DNA of 64,000 nucleotides from AP-15 sp963747735 (GTDB lineage Bacteria; Pseudomonadota; Alphaproteobacteria; ATCC43930; CGMCC-115725), in the NCBI GenBank assembly GCA_963747735.1, contig CAVVGE010000007.1, positions 310,001 through 374,000 of the forward strand, in the 5' to 3' direction. Shown here piece after piece: positions 41,225 to 49,904 of this stretch (positions within the stretch are counted from its first letter, which is position 1; every line of letters starts with the position of its first letter). The notes beneath the pieces were generated by a model. The model was not told the DNA's origin, searched no databases, and saw only the letters and a list, made by a program, of their open reading frames with translations. The translations under genes were made by a program, and so were the position numbers.

Positions 41225-43024
41225 CTATCCGAGGGCCTGGTCGAGGTCGCGGATCAGGTCGTCGGCGGCTTCGAGGCCGATCGAGAGGCGCACGACATCG
41301 GGGCCGGCGCCGGCCGCTTCGCGCTGCTCGTCCGACAATTGGCGGTGGGTGGTCGAAGCGGGGTGCAAAATCAGGCTGCGCGTGTCGCCGATATTGGCGA
41401 GGTGCGAGAACAGCTGCACATTCTCGACGAGCCTGATCCCGGCCTCGTAGCCGCCGTTGACGGCGAAAGTAAAGACCGCCCCCGCCCCTTTCGGCAGGTA
41501 TTTGGCGGCGAGCGCGTGGTACGGGCTATCCTCGAGCCCGGCATAGGAGACCCAGGCAACGCGCGGGTGGACGGCGAGAAACTCGGCGACCTTGCGCGCG
41601 TTCTCGACATGCCGCTCCATGCGCAGGTGCAAGGTCTCGATCCCGGTCAGGGTCAGGAACGCATTCATCGGCGACAGGGTCGGGCCGAAGTCGCGCAACG
41701 CCACCGCGCGCGCCTTGGTCGTAAAAGCGAAATCGCCAAAATTCTCGAAGAATTTGAGCCCGTGATAGGCCGGCTCCGGGTCGGTCAGCGACGGAAACCC
41801 TTTTCCGCCCGACCAGTCGAAGCGGCCCGATTCGACGACGATCCCGCCCAAGGCATGGCCGTGGCCGGACAGAAACTTGGTCGTCGAATGGCAGACGATG
41901 TCGGCGCCCCATTCGAACGGCCGGCACAGATAGGGGGTGGCGAGCGTGTTGTCGACGATCAGCGGGACCCCGGCCTCGTGCGCGATTTCCGCCACTTTTT
42001 CAATGTCGACGACGATGCCGCCGGGGTTGGCGAGGTTCTCGATAAAGATCGCCTTTGAGCGCGGGGTCAGCGCGCGGCGAAAATTTTCGGGGTCCGCCGG
42101 ATCAGCGAAATGGCATTTCCAGCCGAGCTTTTTGAACGACAGCCCGAACTGGGTCAGCGACCCGCCATAAAGGCTCTTCGAGGCGACGAATTCGTCGCCC
42201 GCCTCCAGCAGCGTGAAGAATACGAGGAACTGCGCGGCGTGGCCCGAGGCCGCGGCGACCGCGGCGCGGCCGCCTTCGAGGCTGGCGACCCGCTCCTCGA
42301 GCACCGACACGGTCGGGTTGTTCAGCCGCGCATAGATATAGCCGAAATTGTGCAGGTTGAACAATGACGCGGCATGGTCGACATCGTCGAACACATAGGC
42401 TGCGGTCTGATAGATCGGCGTCGAGCGCGCGCCGGTCGCCGGGTCGGGCGCGGCCCCGGCATGGATCGCGCGGGTGTTGAAGCCGTAGGTCATGTTTTGC
42501 GATGGTGTCGGCCGCTCCCTGACCCGGCGCGCCAAAGGCGGTTCGGGCGGGCGGTTGCGGATGATGCCGCTATTGACGCCGCTCCACGACAATTCACCGC
42601 CGAGCCGTCCGAACTCGATCTTCGGGCAGCGGTTCATGATCACTTCGATGCCGGCTGCCTCGGCCGTTGCCGCCGCCGCGTCGTTGCGAATGCCGAGCTG
42701 CATCCACACCACCTTGGCGCCGATCGCGATCGCCTCCTCGACAATCGCCGGCGCCTCACGGGCGGCCCGGAACACATCGACCATATCGACCGGCTCGGGG
42801 ATGTCGCGCAGCGCGGCATAGACCTGTTCGCCGAGCAGCGCCTCGCCGGCGAGCCCCGGATTGACCGGGATCACGCGGTAGCCTTTGCCTTGCAGGTACT
42901 TCATCACAAAGTAGCTCGGCCGGTTCCAGCTCGACGACGCGCCGACCATGGCGATCGTCTTCACCCGCCGCAGGATCGCGCGCAGCTGCGCGTCGGGATA
43001 GGGAATGGGATCGAGGCTGCTCAT
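41225..43024 (-). CDS. metY: CoA-binding-domain / O-acetylhomoserine sulfhydrylase fusion
   Basis: A 599-residue open frame with two parts. Residues 1-145 are a YccU-like CoA-binding domain (V-K-T-I-A-M-V-G-A-S-S-S-W-N-R-P-S-Y; E-V-I-M-N-R-C-P-K-I-E). A Pro/Arg linker follows. From residue 178 (an internal ATG at 42493) a complete PLP-dependent O-acetylhomoserine aminocarboxypropyltransferase begins M-T-Y-G-F-N-T-R-A-I-H-A-G. Its PLP lysine is in C-H-S-T-T-K-F-L-S-G-H-G. MetY makes homocysteine or methionine from O-acetylhomoserine and sulfide or methanethiol. These are usually adjacent separate genes; here no stop codon separates them. Translation could still also start at 42493, though no ribosome binding site is close. 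AGGG precedes the ATG at 43024. Confidence 0.85.
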   Translation of the reverse strand: MSSLDPIPYPDAQLRAILRRVKTIAMVGASSSWNRPSYFVMKYLQGKGYRVIPVNPGLAGEALLGEQVYAALRDIPEPVDMVDVFRAAREAPAIVEEAIAIGAKVVWMQLGIRNDAAAATAEAAGIEVIMNRCPKIEFGRLGGELSWSGVNSGIIRNRPPEPPLARRVRERPTPSQNMTYGFNTRAIHAGAAPDPATGARSTPIYQTAAYVFDDVDHAASLFNLHNFGYIYARLNNPTVSVLEERVASLEGGRAAVAAASGHAAQFLVFFTLLEAGDEFVASKSLYGGSLTQFGLSFKKLGWKCHFADPADPENFRRALTPRSKAIFIENLANPGGIVVDIEKVAEIAHEAGVPLIVDNTLATPYLCRPFEWGADIVCHSTTKFLSGHGHALGGIVVESGRFDWSGGKGFPSLTDPEPAYHGLKFFENFGDFAFTTKARAVALRDFGPTLSPMNAFLTLTGIETLHLRMERHVENARKVAEFLAVHPRVAWVSYAGLEDSPYHALAAKYLPKGAGAVFTFAVNGGYEAGIRLVENVQLFSHLANIGDTRSLILHPASTTHRQLSDEQREAAGAGPDVVRLSIGLEAADDLIRDLDQALG

Positions 43025-43167
43025 GCTACCCTGCCCGGCCGGGATGGATCGCGCCATCTTCGCGCCACCGGCGGCTGCGCTGTCAATTCGGGCGCGATCG
43101 ACAGACGGCCAGCGAGGCTTGCGGACAATGCCGGCCCGACCCGCGCGTTCCGTGCGCGCTCCGGCGC

Positions 43168-44289
43168 TTACAGCAAATGGCCGCTGCGGGTCGCCTTGGT
43201 GCGCAGGTAGCGCTCGTTGTGGCCGTTCGCCGGAAACACATGCGGGACGCGCTCGACGATGCGGATGCCGTAGCGTTCGAGCGCCGCCATCTTGTCCGGG
43301 TTGTTGGTCAACAGGCGCACCCGCAAAAACCCGAGCTGGCGCAGCATTTCCGCCGCCGGCAGATAGACCCGCTCGTCGGCGTCGAAGCCCAATTGCTCGT
43401 TGGCGTCGAGCGTGTCGAAGCCGGCATCCTGCAATTGATAGGCGCGCAGCTTGTTGACGAGGCCGATGCCGCGCCCCTCTTGCGCCAGATAGAGCAGCAC
43501 CCCGCCGCCGGCGCGCGCAATCGCCGCGATCGCCCCGCGCAGCTGGTCGCCGCAATCGCACCGCAGGCTCGCCAGCAGGTCGCCGGTAAAGCATTGCGAG
43601 TGAAGCCGCGTCAGCACCGGCTCCGCCGGGTCGGGCGTGCCGATCACGATTGCCAGATGCTCGCCACCGCCGTCGCGCGGCCGAAACGCGATCAGCCGCG
43701 CATTCTCGGCGTCGGCGAGCGGCACTCGCGCCTCGGTTACACGGTCGAGCCCGGCTGCCGCCGCGTTGCGCGCGAGCAACGTCTCGGCCTCGACCGTCGC
43801 GACATCGCCGCGCCGCGCGCAAAGCAGCGCCTCGGCCGCGCCGAGCCGCACCACCAGCGCCGCCGGCAGCAACGAGGCGAGCTTGGCCAAGGCCACCGCG
43901 GCCAGAGCGGCACCCTCGGCCGGCGCCGGCGCCGGCCCGAGCCCCGGCGGCTCGGCGCCGAGCGAGGCCGCGGGGTCGGCGAGGTTGCGAATCACCGCAG
44001 CCGTCAACTCGGGCGAAACCGCGATCGACACCGCTCCCGACCATCCCTGGCGCAGGGCCAAGCCCAACGCCACCGCGCGGCGGCGCGTCAATACGACACT
44101 GGCGCTTCCGGCCCACATGGCCCGCAGCCGGCGCAAATTTTCGTCGGTTACCAGCTCGGCGGCGACCGCGAGGACGGCCCCCGCGGGGCCGCGGATCAGC
44201 ACCGGGTCGCCCCGGCGCAGCGCGCCGATCGCCGGCCCGAACGCGGCGCCGTCACTGTTTTCTCTCGGCAGGATTTCCGATTCGCGCAC
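43168..44289 (-). CDS. ribA: GTP cyclohydrolase II with degenerate N-terminal domain
   Basis: A 373-residue first enzyme of riboflavin synthesis, hydrolysing GTP to a diaminopyrimidine, formate and pyrophosphate. The RibA core occupies about residues 170-373. The zinc cysteines lie in H-S-Q-C-F-T-G-D, then L-R-C-D-C-G-D-Q-L. The Y-L-A-Q-E-G-R-G-I-G-L segment and T-N-N-P-D-K-M follow. The N-terminal 165 residues are Ala-rich and resemble an eroded RibB-like half. They lack the acidic active-site motifs, so this is probably not a bifunctional RibBA. Translation starts at a GTG with GGAGA upstream. I saw no FMN riboswitch in the short leader. Confidence 0.9.
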   Translation of the reverse strand: MRESEILPRENSDGAAFGPAIGALRRGDPVLIRGPAGAVLAVAAELVTDENLRRLRAMWAGSASVVLTRRRAVALGLALRQGWSGAVSIAVSPELTAAVIRNLADPAASLGAEPPGLGPAPAPAEGAALAAVALAKLASLLPAALVVRLGAAEALLCARRGDVATVEAETLLARNAAAAGLDRVTEARVPLADAENARLIAFRPRDGGGEHLAIVIGTPDPAEPVLTRLHSQCFTGDLLASLRCDCGDQLRGAIAAIARAGGGVLLYLAQEGRGIGLVNKLRAYQLQDAGFDTLDANEQLGFDADERVYLPAAEMLRQLGFLRVRLLTNNPDKMAALERYGIRIVERVPHVFPANGHNERYLRTKATRSGHLL

Positions 44290-44408
44290 TGCTCTCTTCT
44301 CCAGCCGCCGCGCTTATATGGCGCTGCAACCTCCAGCCCGGCAAACTTATTCGCCGCCGAGCCACCCATCATCCCGCATGCCTGCCACCAGCTGCCGGAG
44401 TGACGGGG

Positions 44409-45689
44409 TCATTCGGGCCTGGTTTCGGGCATTGCGGCCCACACCAGCAGCATCGCCGCGAGCCCGACGCCTGCCAGGCCGGCGAAGGCAACCGGGTCGC
44501 CAAACCGGTCCGCGATCCAGCCCGCGAGGCTGGTGCTGAACGTGGCGCCGACGCCCACCATAAAGCCGATAAAGCCGAGCGACAGGTTGTAATGGCCGGA
44601 CCGCCCGGCGATGTCGCTCGTCACCAGCGGCACCAGGACCCCGAGCGCGGCGCCCGCGACACCGTCCAAGACCTGCACCAGCACGATCAGGTTCGGGTCG
44701 CTCAGGGTGGCGAATAACAGGCCGCGGATCGGAAGGGTGCAAAACCCGACCAGCATCACCAGGCGGCGACCGCGCATTTCGGCGACGCGGCCCAGGACTG
44801 GCGACAACACGGCAACGACGAGCTGCGGCAGAACGATGCACGCCGCGATCAGCAATGTCGCAGCACCGGTCGCCCGCTTGGTCAGGACCGTGCTGGCGAG
44901 CGGCATCATCGCCGCATTGCCGAGGGTGAACAGCATGACGCAAACCGCAAAGACCAAGAGCGCGGGCGTCGTCAGCAGCTCGAGGATCCGCCCGCTCCGG
45001 GGCTGCGCCCGCCGATCGGGCGCGCAATCGGTCTGTGCCGGCCGCTCGGGCGCGCAATCGGTCGGCGGCCGGCGCTCGGGCTCGCACACCCCGGTGAGCG
45101 CCAGCAGCGGCAAAAGCGCCGGCAAGGTCAATCCCGCGGTCAGAAAAAACACCGCCCGTTCCGAGAGCCAGTACCCGATTACGCCCATCAGCGCCGCGCC
45201 GACGCCGTTGCCGATCGCCGCAAACCGCGCGTTGCGCCCGAGCCGCATCCCGAGCTGTCTCGGCCCGGCGATCAACAGGCTGATCGCCGCGATTGCCGGT
45301 CCCAAGGTGCAGCTCGAAAACCCGTGCAGCCCCAGGGCGATATAGATGAAGAGCGGGATCGGCAGCAGCGCGAACAACAGCGCGCTGACGGTAAAGGCGA
45401 GGATGCTGAAAAAGGCGACGGCGGCTTTGCTGCGTATCGCATCGACCAGCGCGCCCGCCGGCAGCTGGCTCGCCATCGCGGTGATCGTGCCGAGGCTGAG
45501 GGCCAGGCCGATCGCCGTTTGCGTCCACCCTTGGGTGGTCAGGTAAACCGCGACAAACGGGCCGAAGCCGGTCTGGATATTGGCGACAAAGAGGTTGAAC
45601 CAGTCGAGCCCACGATCGGGCGAGGGCACCGCGAAAAGCGCCAGCGGGCTTGGCGCCGCCGCCTTTATGCTCCGGTCACTTGGGCACAT
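44409..45689 (-). CDS. MFS transporter
   Basis: A 426-residue, 12-helix major facilitator. Conserved features are the N-terminal F-V-A-N-I-Q-T-G-F-G-P-F-V-A-V-Y helix and the A-I-G-L-A-L-S-L-G segment. R-V-A-E-M-R-G-R-R-L is the loop between helices 8 and 9. The central cytoplasmic loop (about residues 204-235) carries a duplicated D-C-A-P-E-R/D-C-A-P-D-R unit from an imperfect direct repeat at about 45010-45080. The substrate is unknown. The start overlaps the end of the PRC-barrel gene by 14 bp, making this the last gene of an ABC-PRC-MFS unit. Confidence 0.88.
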   Translation of the reverse strand: MCPSDRSIKAAAPSPLALFAVPSPDRGLDWFNLFVANIQTGFGPFVAVYLTTQGWTQTAIGLALSLGTITAMASQLPAGALVDAIRSKAAVAFFSILAFTVSALLFALLPIPLFIYIALGLHGFSSCTLGPAIAAISLLIAGPRQLGMRLGRNARFAAIGNGVGAALMGVIGYWLSERAVFFLTAGLTLPALLPLLALTGVCEPERRPPTDCAPERPAQTDCAPDRRAQPRSGRILELLTTPALLVFAVCVMLFTLGNAAMMPLASTVLTKRATGAATLLIAACIVLPQLVVAVLSPVLGRVAEMRGRRLVMLVGFCTLPIRGLLFATLSDPNLIVLVQVLDGVAGAALGVLVPLVTSDIAGRSGHYNLSLGFIGFMVGVGATFSTSLAGWIADRFGDPVAFAGLAGVGLAAMLLVWAAMPETRPE

Positions 45690-46152
45690 CGGGAGCGGCC
45701 GGCGGCTTCGACGCCGGTGCCCCGACCATCTCGACCGGGCCGGAATCGGGCTTGTATGCCGGCGCTGCCTGGATTTGCGTGCGGTCGAGGTTCAGCAGGA
45801 CCGGCCGGTCGGGAACGCTCGGCGCAAAATGCAACAGGTTCCAATCGATTGCGACCTTGCGGCTGCCGACTCCGAGAAAGCCGCCGAAATCGACGATCGC
45901 AGCTTGCGGATGCCCGGCGGCGTCGATGACCACATCGACAATCAGGCCGAGCGTCTCGCCCTTCGGCCCGATCACCTTTTTGCCGAGGGCGCCCATCGTG
46001 TCCTTCGTGTTCAAAGGCACGAGGTTTTTTGGCTTGGGCGGCCCGTGCGCTTCGGGCATCGGTTGCTCGGCATGGCTCCGCACCGGAGCCGCAACCACGG
46101 CGATAGTCAAGACCAGCGTCACCAAGACTCGGCGGACAGGCGCCGCGATCAC
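45676..46152 (-). CDS. Exported PRC-barrel domain protein
   Basis: A 158-residue protein with a signal-like N-terminus (L-V-T-L-V-L-T-I-A-V-V-A-A-P-V-R-S-H-A). A PRC-barrel domain follows (about 50-120: M-G-A-L-G-K-K-V-I-G-P-K-G-E, V-D-V-V-I-D-A-A-G-H-P-Q-A-A-I-V-D-F-G). PRC barrels serve in RNA maturation and photosynthesis proteins and often occur alone in envelope proteins; the role here is unknown. The GTG at 46152 overlaps the ABC transporter stop by 4 bp (GTGA), so translation is coupled. The longer open frame upstream is a shadow of the ABC gene. Confidence 0.82.
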   Translation of the reverse strand: MIAAPVRRVLVTLVLTIAVVAAPVRSHAEQPMPEAHGPPKPKNLVPLNTKDTMGALGKKVIGPKGETLGLIVDVVIDAAGHPQAAIVDFGGFLGVGSRKVAIDWNLLHFAPSVPDRPVLLNLDRTQIQAAPAYKPDSGPVEMVGAPASKPPAAPDVPK

Positions 46153-47984
46153 GATCGCTCGGCCTGCGCCCGGCGCCGCGCGCGCAAACGGTTGTCGAGA
46201 TCGGCCCGCCGCAAGAGCGGCATGGCAGGCCCGTCCTCTACGATCCGCCGGTTTTCGATGACGACGATCCGGTCGAACGCGGCGAGAGTCGAGAGCCGGT
46301 GCGCCGCCGCGATCACCGTGCGGCCCCGGAACAGGTGGTCGAGCGCGTCCTGCACGAGCCACTCGGATTCGCTGTCGAGCGCCGAGGTCGCTTCGTCGAG
46401 CAGGATGATCGGCGCGTCGCACAAAAATGCCCGCGCGATCGCCAGGCGTTGCCGCTGGCCGCCCGACAGCTTCAAGCCGCGTTCGCCGGCGATCGTGTCG
46501 AAACCCAGCGGCAGGCGCTTGATAAACTCGGTGCAATGGGCCGCCTCGGCGGCGCGGAAAACCGCCTCGTCACTGGCTGATGGCCGGCCGTAGCGCAAAT
46601 TCTCCATGACCGATCGGTGAAAGAGCAGCACTTCCTGGTGTACCACCGCGATCGATCGCCGCAGGCTGTCGAGCGCGACCTCGGCGATGTCCTGCTCGTC
46701 AACCAGGACATGGCCGCGCTCGGGATCGTAAAGGCGTTGCAGAAGCGCGAAGATCGTCGATTTGCCGGCGCCGGAGCGGCCGACCATCCCGACCTTTTGG
46801 CCGGGCGGGACATGCAGCGTGAAATCTTGCAGCACCCGCTCCCCGTCCGGATAGCTGAACGAGACATCGACAAAGGAAACCGAGCCGCCGAGGCGGATCA
46901 TCGGCTGGGCAGCGGCGGCCTCGGGCATCTCGTGCGGCAGGCCCAGCACCCGGACGGCTTCCGCCAGCTTGGCAAAATTCTGCAGCAGCTGAACCAGCGC
47001 CATCGCGAGGTCGCGCGAGGCGTGCAGCACCGTAAAGCCGAGCGTCGTCGCCAGCACCACATCGCCGGTCGTGATGCGCCGGGCGCGCCAGAGCAGCGCG
47101 GCCCAGATCAGGATCGCGGCGGTGACGGCGAAAACGCATCCCGCATGGAGCAGGCGAAGCCGTTCGAGCGAGAGGAGGCTTTCGCGTTGCGCAGCCATTT
47201 CGTTCTCGATATTGCGCCATAGCCGCGCGCCTTCGCGACCGGCCGCGGCAAAGCTGCGCACCAGCCCGATATTGCTGACGATATCGGCGAGATCACCGGT
47301 GACGGCCGCCGCCCGCGCCGCATAGCAGTCGTGGAGGTTGTGGTTCCTGCCGGCGAACCAGGCGATCACCGCGCCCAGTGCCGCAGCCGCGGCGGCGAGC
47401 GCCATCGTCAAATGCCAATTGACGATGCCGAGGACGGCGATGCTGCCGACCACCGCGACGGCGGGGGGGATCGTCGTCCAGGTCAGCGCATTTTCGATTG
47501 CGAACGCCTCGTTCGCCGCCAGCGTGATACGGCTGGCGAGCGCCCCCGGAAGACGATTGGCAAAATAGCGCGGGCCGTGCCCGGTCAGGTGCTCGAAAAG
47601 CTCGATGCGGATATCGCCGCCGATCGCCACAAAGGTCCGGGCGGCGACCCAGCCGGCACCGCGCCACAAGAGATTGTCGCCGGCGACGAGCCCGAGCAGC
47701 AGGGCAATGGCCGACCATAGCTGTGCCGCGCCGACATTTGGCGTATCGAGCGCATCGACGAGGTTCTTGATGCCGTATTGCGACCCGATGGCGCAGCCGA
47801 CCGCCGCCAGCACGGCGGCCAGCACGAGCGTGTGATTGGCGGCGCGACGACCGACGTAATGCAGCAGAAACCGCACCGCGCCGCGCCCGGCTTGCTCGGG
47901 AAGGCGCTTCTCGGCGCCGGTCTTTGTGTCGGCCAGGCTGCGCTGGCGATGCTCCACGGTCGTCAAGCTGCGGTCCCGCTCCAC
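46149..47984 (-). CDS. ABC transporter, fused permease and ATPase (exporter type)
   Basis: An exporter half-transporter of about 611 residues. A six-helix membrane domain (about 30-330) precedes an ATPase domain. The ATPase has Walker A G-R-S-G-A-G-K-S-T, the signature L-S-G-G-Q-R-Q-R-L, Walker B I-I-L-L-D-E-A-T-S-A-L-D and the switch His in A-A-H-R-L-S-T. It resembles MsbA/lipid or heme-exporter-type transporters and probably works as a homodimer. The GTG at 47984 is chosen because the long upstream extension is Arg-rich and unlike the family; GGGGA lies about 11 bp before it. It starts a three-gene overlapping unit with PRC-barrel and MFS genes. Confidence 0.87.
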   Translation of the reverse strand: MERDRSLTTVEHRQRSLADTKTGAEKRLPEQAGRGAVRFLLHYVGRRAANHTLVLAAVLAAVGCAIGSQYGIKNLVDALDTPNVGAAQLWSAIALLLGLVAGDNLLWRGAGWVAARTFVAIGGDIRIELFEHLTGHGPRYFANRLPGALASRITLAANEAFAIENALTWTTIPPAVAVVGSIAVLGIVNWHLTMALAAAAAALGAVIAWFAGRNHNLHDCYAARAAAVTGDLADIVSNIGLVRSFAAAGREGARLWRNIENEMAAQRESLLSLERLRLLHAGCVFAVTAAILIWAALLWRARRITTGDVVLATTLGFTVLHASRDLAMALVQLLQNFAKLAEAVRVLGLPHEMPEAAAAQPMIRLGGSVSFVDVSFSYPDGERVLQDFTLHVPPGQKVGMVGRSGAGKSTIFALLQRLYDPERGHVLVDEQDIAEVALDSLRRSIAVVHQEVLLFHRSVMENLRYGRPSASDEAVFRAAEAAHCTEFIKRLPLGFDTIAGERGLKLSGGQRQRLAIARAFLCDAPIILLDEATSALDSESEWLVQDALDHLFRGRTVIAAAHRLSTLAAFDRIVVIENRRIVEDGPAMPLLRRADLDNRLRARRRAQAERS

Positions 47985-48344
47985 GGCAATAAATTTTCCC
48001 CGGTCACCTGCTGACAACAGGCGGCGGGTGAAATTAATCCCCGGCGATTCGAGCGATGCACCCGTCGGTCCACGTCGCCGCTTCGCTCGGCGCGCAGCGA
48101 CCGGTCGCGAGCCTTGGCCATGCCCGGCGCGGCAAATCGGTGCTGCGGTTGTCTTAAAGTGGCCCGCCGCGGTGCCGCTTCGGCCCGCCGGTTTGAATAT
48201 CGCGTGCCGTTCGGCTAGGGTGCGCCCGGCCGGATCGAGGGATGATCGAGCCTCGGGCTGCAAATAATCGGGGCGCCGCCGCTGCCGGCCGGGGCGTGGT
48301 TGTTGCGCGGTGCCGGGCGTTTTTTCGATCCGGCGGGGAAGACG
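47985..48344. other. Divergent intergenic region, ABC transporter / response regulator
   Basis: These 360 bp lie between the leftward ABC transporter start and the rightward response-regulator start. The frames open across it are Arg/Ala-rich and not supported by homology. It should carry both promoters. I saw no clear operator or RNA structure. Confidence 0.4.
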
Positions 48345-49034
48345 ATGAAAACCGGGCGCAAGGTCTTGATCGTCGATGATGACGATGTGCTGCGCCGGTC
48401 ACTGGCCGAGCAGCTCGAGCTGAACCAGGAGTTCGTCACCCACGAATGCGGCACCGCGGCGGAGGCTTCTGCGATTGCCGCGAGCCAGCGCTTCGACGCG
48501 ATCCTGCTCGATGTCGGCTTGCCCGATATGGACGGGCGCGAGCTGTGCCGCGAGCTGCGCCGCTCTGGGGTGCGGGTGCCGATCGTCATGCTGACCGGCG
48601 CCGATGGCGAGGCCGACACCGTCGAAGGTCTCGATTCCGGCGCCGACGACTATGTGACCAAGCCGTTCCGGCTCAACGTGCTGCTGGCGAGGCTGCGCGC
48701 GCATTTGCGGCAGAGCGAGCAGAGCGACGACGCCGTCTTTACGATCGGCCCCTATACCTTTCGTCCGAGCGCCAAGCTCCTCATCGACCAGAGCGGCCGC
48801 AAAAAGGTGCGGCTGACGGAGAAAGAAACCGCGATCCTGAAATACCTCTATCGCGCCGGCGACCAGGCAATCGGGCGCGAGACCTTGCTCGACGAGGTGT
48901 GGGGCTACAACGCCGCGGTCACCACCCACACGCTCGAAACCCATGTCTATCGGCTGCGCCAAAAGATCGAACGCGACCCGACCCGCGCCGAAATCCTGGT
49001 GACCGACACCGGCGGCTACCGCCTCGTACCCTAG
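48345..49034 (+). CDS. OmpR-family response regulator, orphan
   Basis: A 229-residue two-component regulator. The receiver domain (about 5-118) has acidic pocket V-D-D-D-D, phospho-Asp in L-L-D-V-G-L-P and Lys in V-T-K-P-F. An OmpR/PhoB winged helix follows (about 135-229; L-T-E-K-E-T-A-I-L-K-Y-L-Y, T-H-T-L-E-T-H-V-Y-R-L-R-Q-K-I). The family binds direct repeats as a dimer after phosphorylation. No histidine kinase gene is adjacent, so the partner is elsewhere. The downstream genes encode a methyltransferase and a glycosyltransferase-like protein. The ATG at 48345 follows GGGGAAG. Confidence 0.9.
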   Translation: MKTGRKVLIVDDDDVLRRSLAEQLELNQEFVTHECGTAAEASAIAASQRFDAILLDVGLPDMDGRELCRELRRSGVRVPIVMLTGADGEADTVEGLDSGADDYVTKPFRLNVLLARLRAHLRQSEQSDDAVFTIGPYTFRPSAKLLIDQSGRKKVRLTEKETAILKYLYRAGDQAIGRETLLDEVWGYNAAVTTHTLETHVYRLRQKIERDPTRAEILVTDTGGYRLVP

Positions 49035-49056
49035 GATCCGTCGCGCCGCGGCCGCC

Positions 49057-49904
49057 ATGGGCAAGCGCCTGGGGAACGCCCTCTCGCGGCTGGTGATGGG
49101 CCTCGGGCTGCTCGAAAAGCCGTGGCGGCGCGCCGACACGCGGCTGCGGATTGCCGAGGCGCTCTTGCCGCGCCATCGGGTCGAAACCCGCTACGGGCCG
49201 CTGACCTTTGTCACGACGCACCCGCAGGGGTTGCAATATCCGCGCGATTTCGCGGCCCGAGAGCCTGAAACCTTGGCCTGGATCGACCGGTTCGAGACAC
49301 CCTGCCGGTTTTGGGACATCGGCGCCAATATCGGCGCCTTTTCGCTTTATGCCGGGCTGCGGCCCGGTATCGAAATCCGCGCCTTCGAGCCGGCCGCCGC
49401 GAGCTATGCCGCGCTCTGCCGCAATATCGAGGCGAACCGGCTCACCGACAGGGTCGCGGCCTATTGCATCGCCATCGGCGACGCGATATCGAGCTCGGCC
49501 GGCTCAATCTGTCGGGCGCCAATGCCGGCAGCGTCTTCAATGCGTTCGAAAGCACCGAAGACTGCTTCGGCCGGCCACTCGACATCGTCGCGCGCCAGGG
49601 TGCGCTCGGGTTTTCGCTCGACGGCTTTCGCCGCCTGTTCGATCTGCCGGCGCCGAATTATTTGAAGATCGATGTCGACAGCATCGAGGAGCGCATCCTG
49701 GCGGGTGCCGAAAAAACCTTGCGTGACCCCGAGCTGCGCTCAGTGCTGATCGAGCTCGAGCATGAGGAAAGCGCGCGCCGCACCCGAATGATCGCAGCGC
49801 TCGCGTCCGCCGGCTTTTCGCCGGCCGCGAGCGGCGCCAGGCAGGCCGGCGTCGTCAACGCCATTTTCATGCGCGAGGCCCAGCCCGTCAGCGCGGGCCG
49901 ATAA
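49057..49904 (+). pseudogene. FkbM-family methyltransferase, frameshifted
   Basis: The first frame (49057 onward) encodes a SAM methyltransferase start: F-W-D-I-G-A-N-I-G-A-F-S (motif I, about 86-97), then A-F-E-P-A-A-A-S-Y-A-A-L. At 49482-49486 one base appears missing. The family sequence resumes in another frame as D-I-E-L-G-R-L-N-L-S-G-A-N-A-G, continues to Y-L-K-I-D-V-D-S-I-E and stops at 49904. The repaired protein would be about 282 residues, normal for FkbM methyltransferases, which O-methylate sugars or glycolipids. Neither frame alone gives a working enzyme. The stop overlaps the next start (TAATG). A sequencing error cannot be excluded. Confidence 0.85.

Noticed and set aside
43025..43167. 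SAM riboswitch upstream of the CoA-binding/metY fusion
   Set aside because: The 143-bp leader shows no recognisable SAM-I or SAM-II core.
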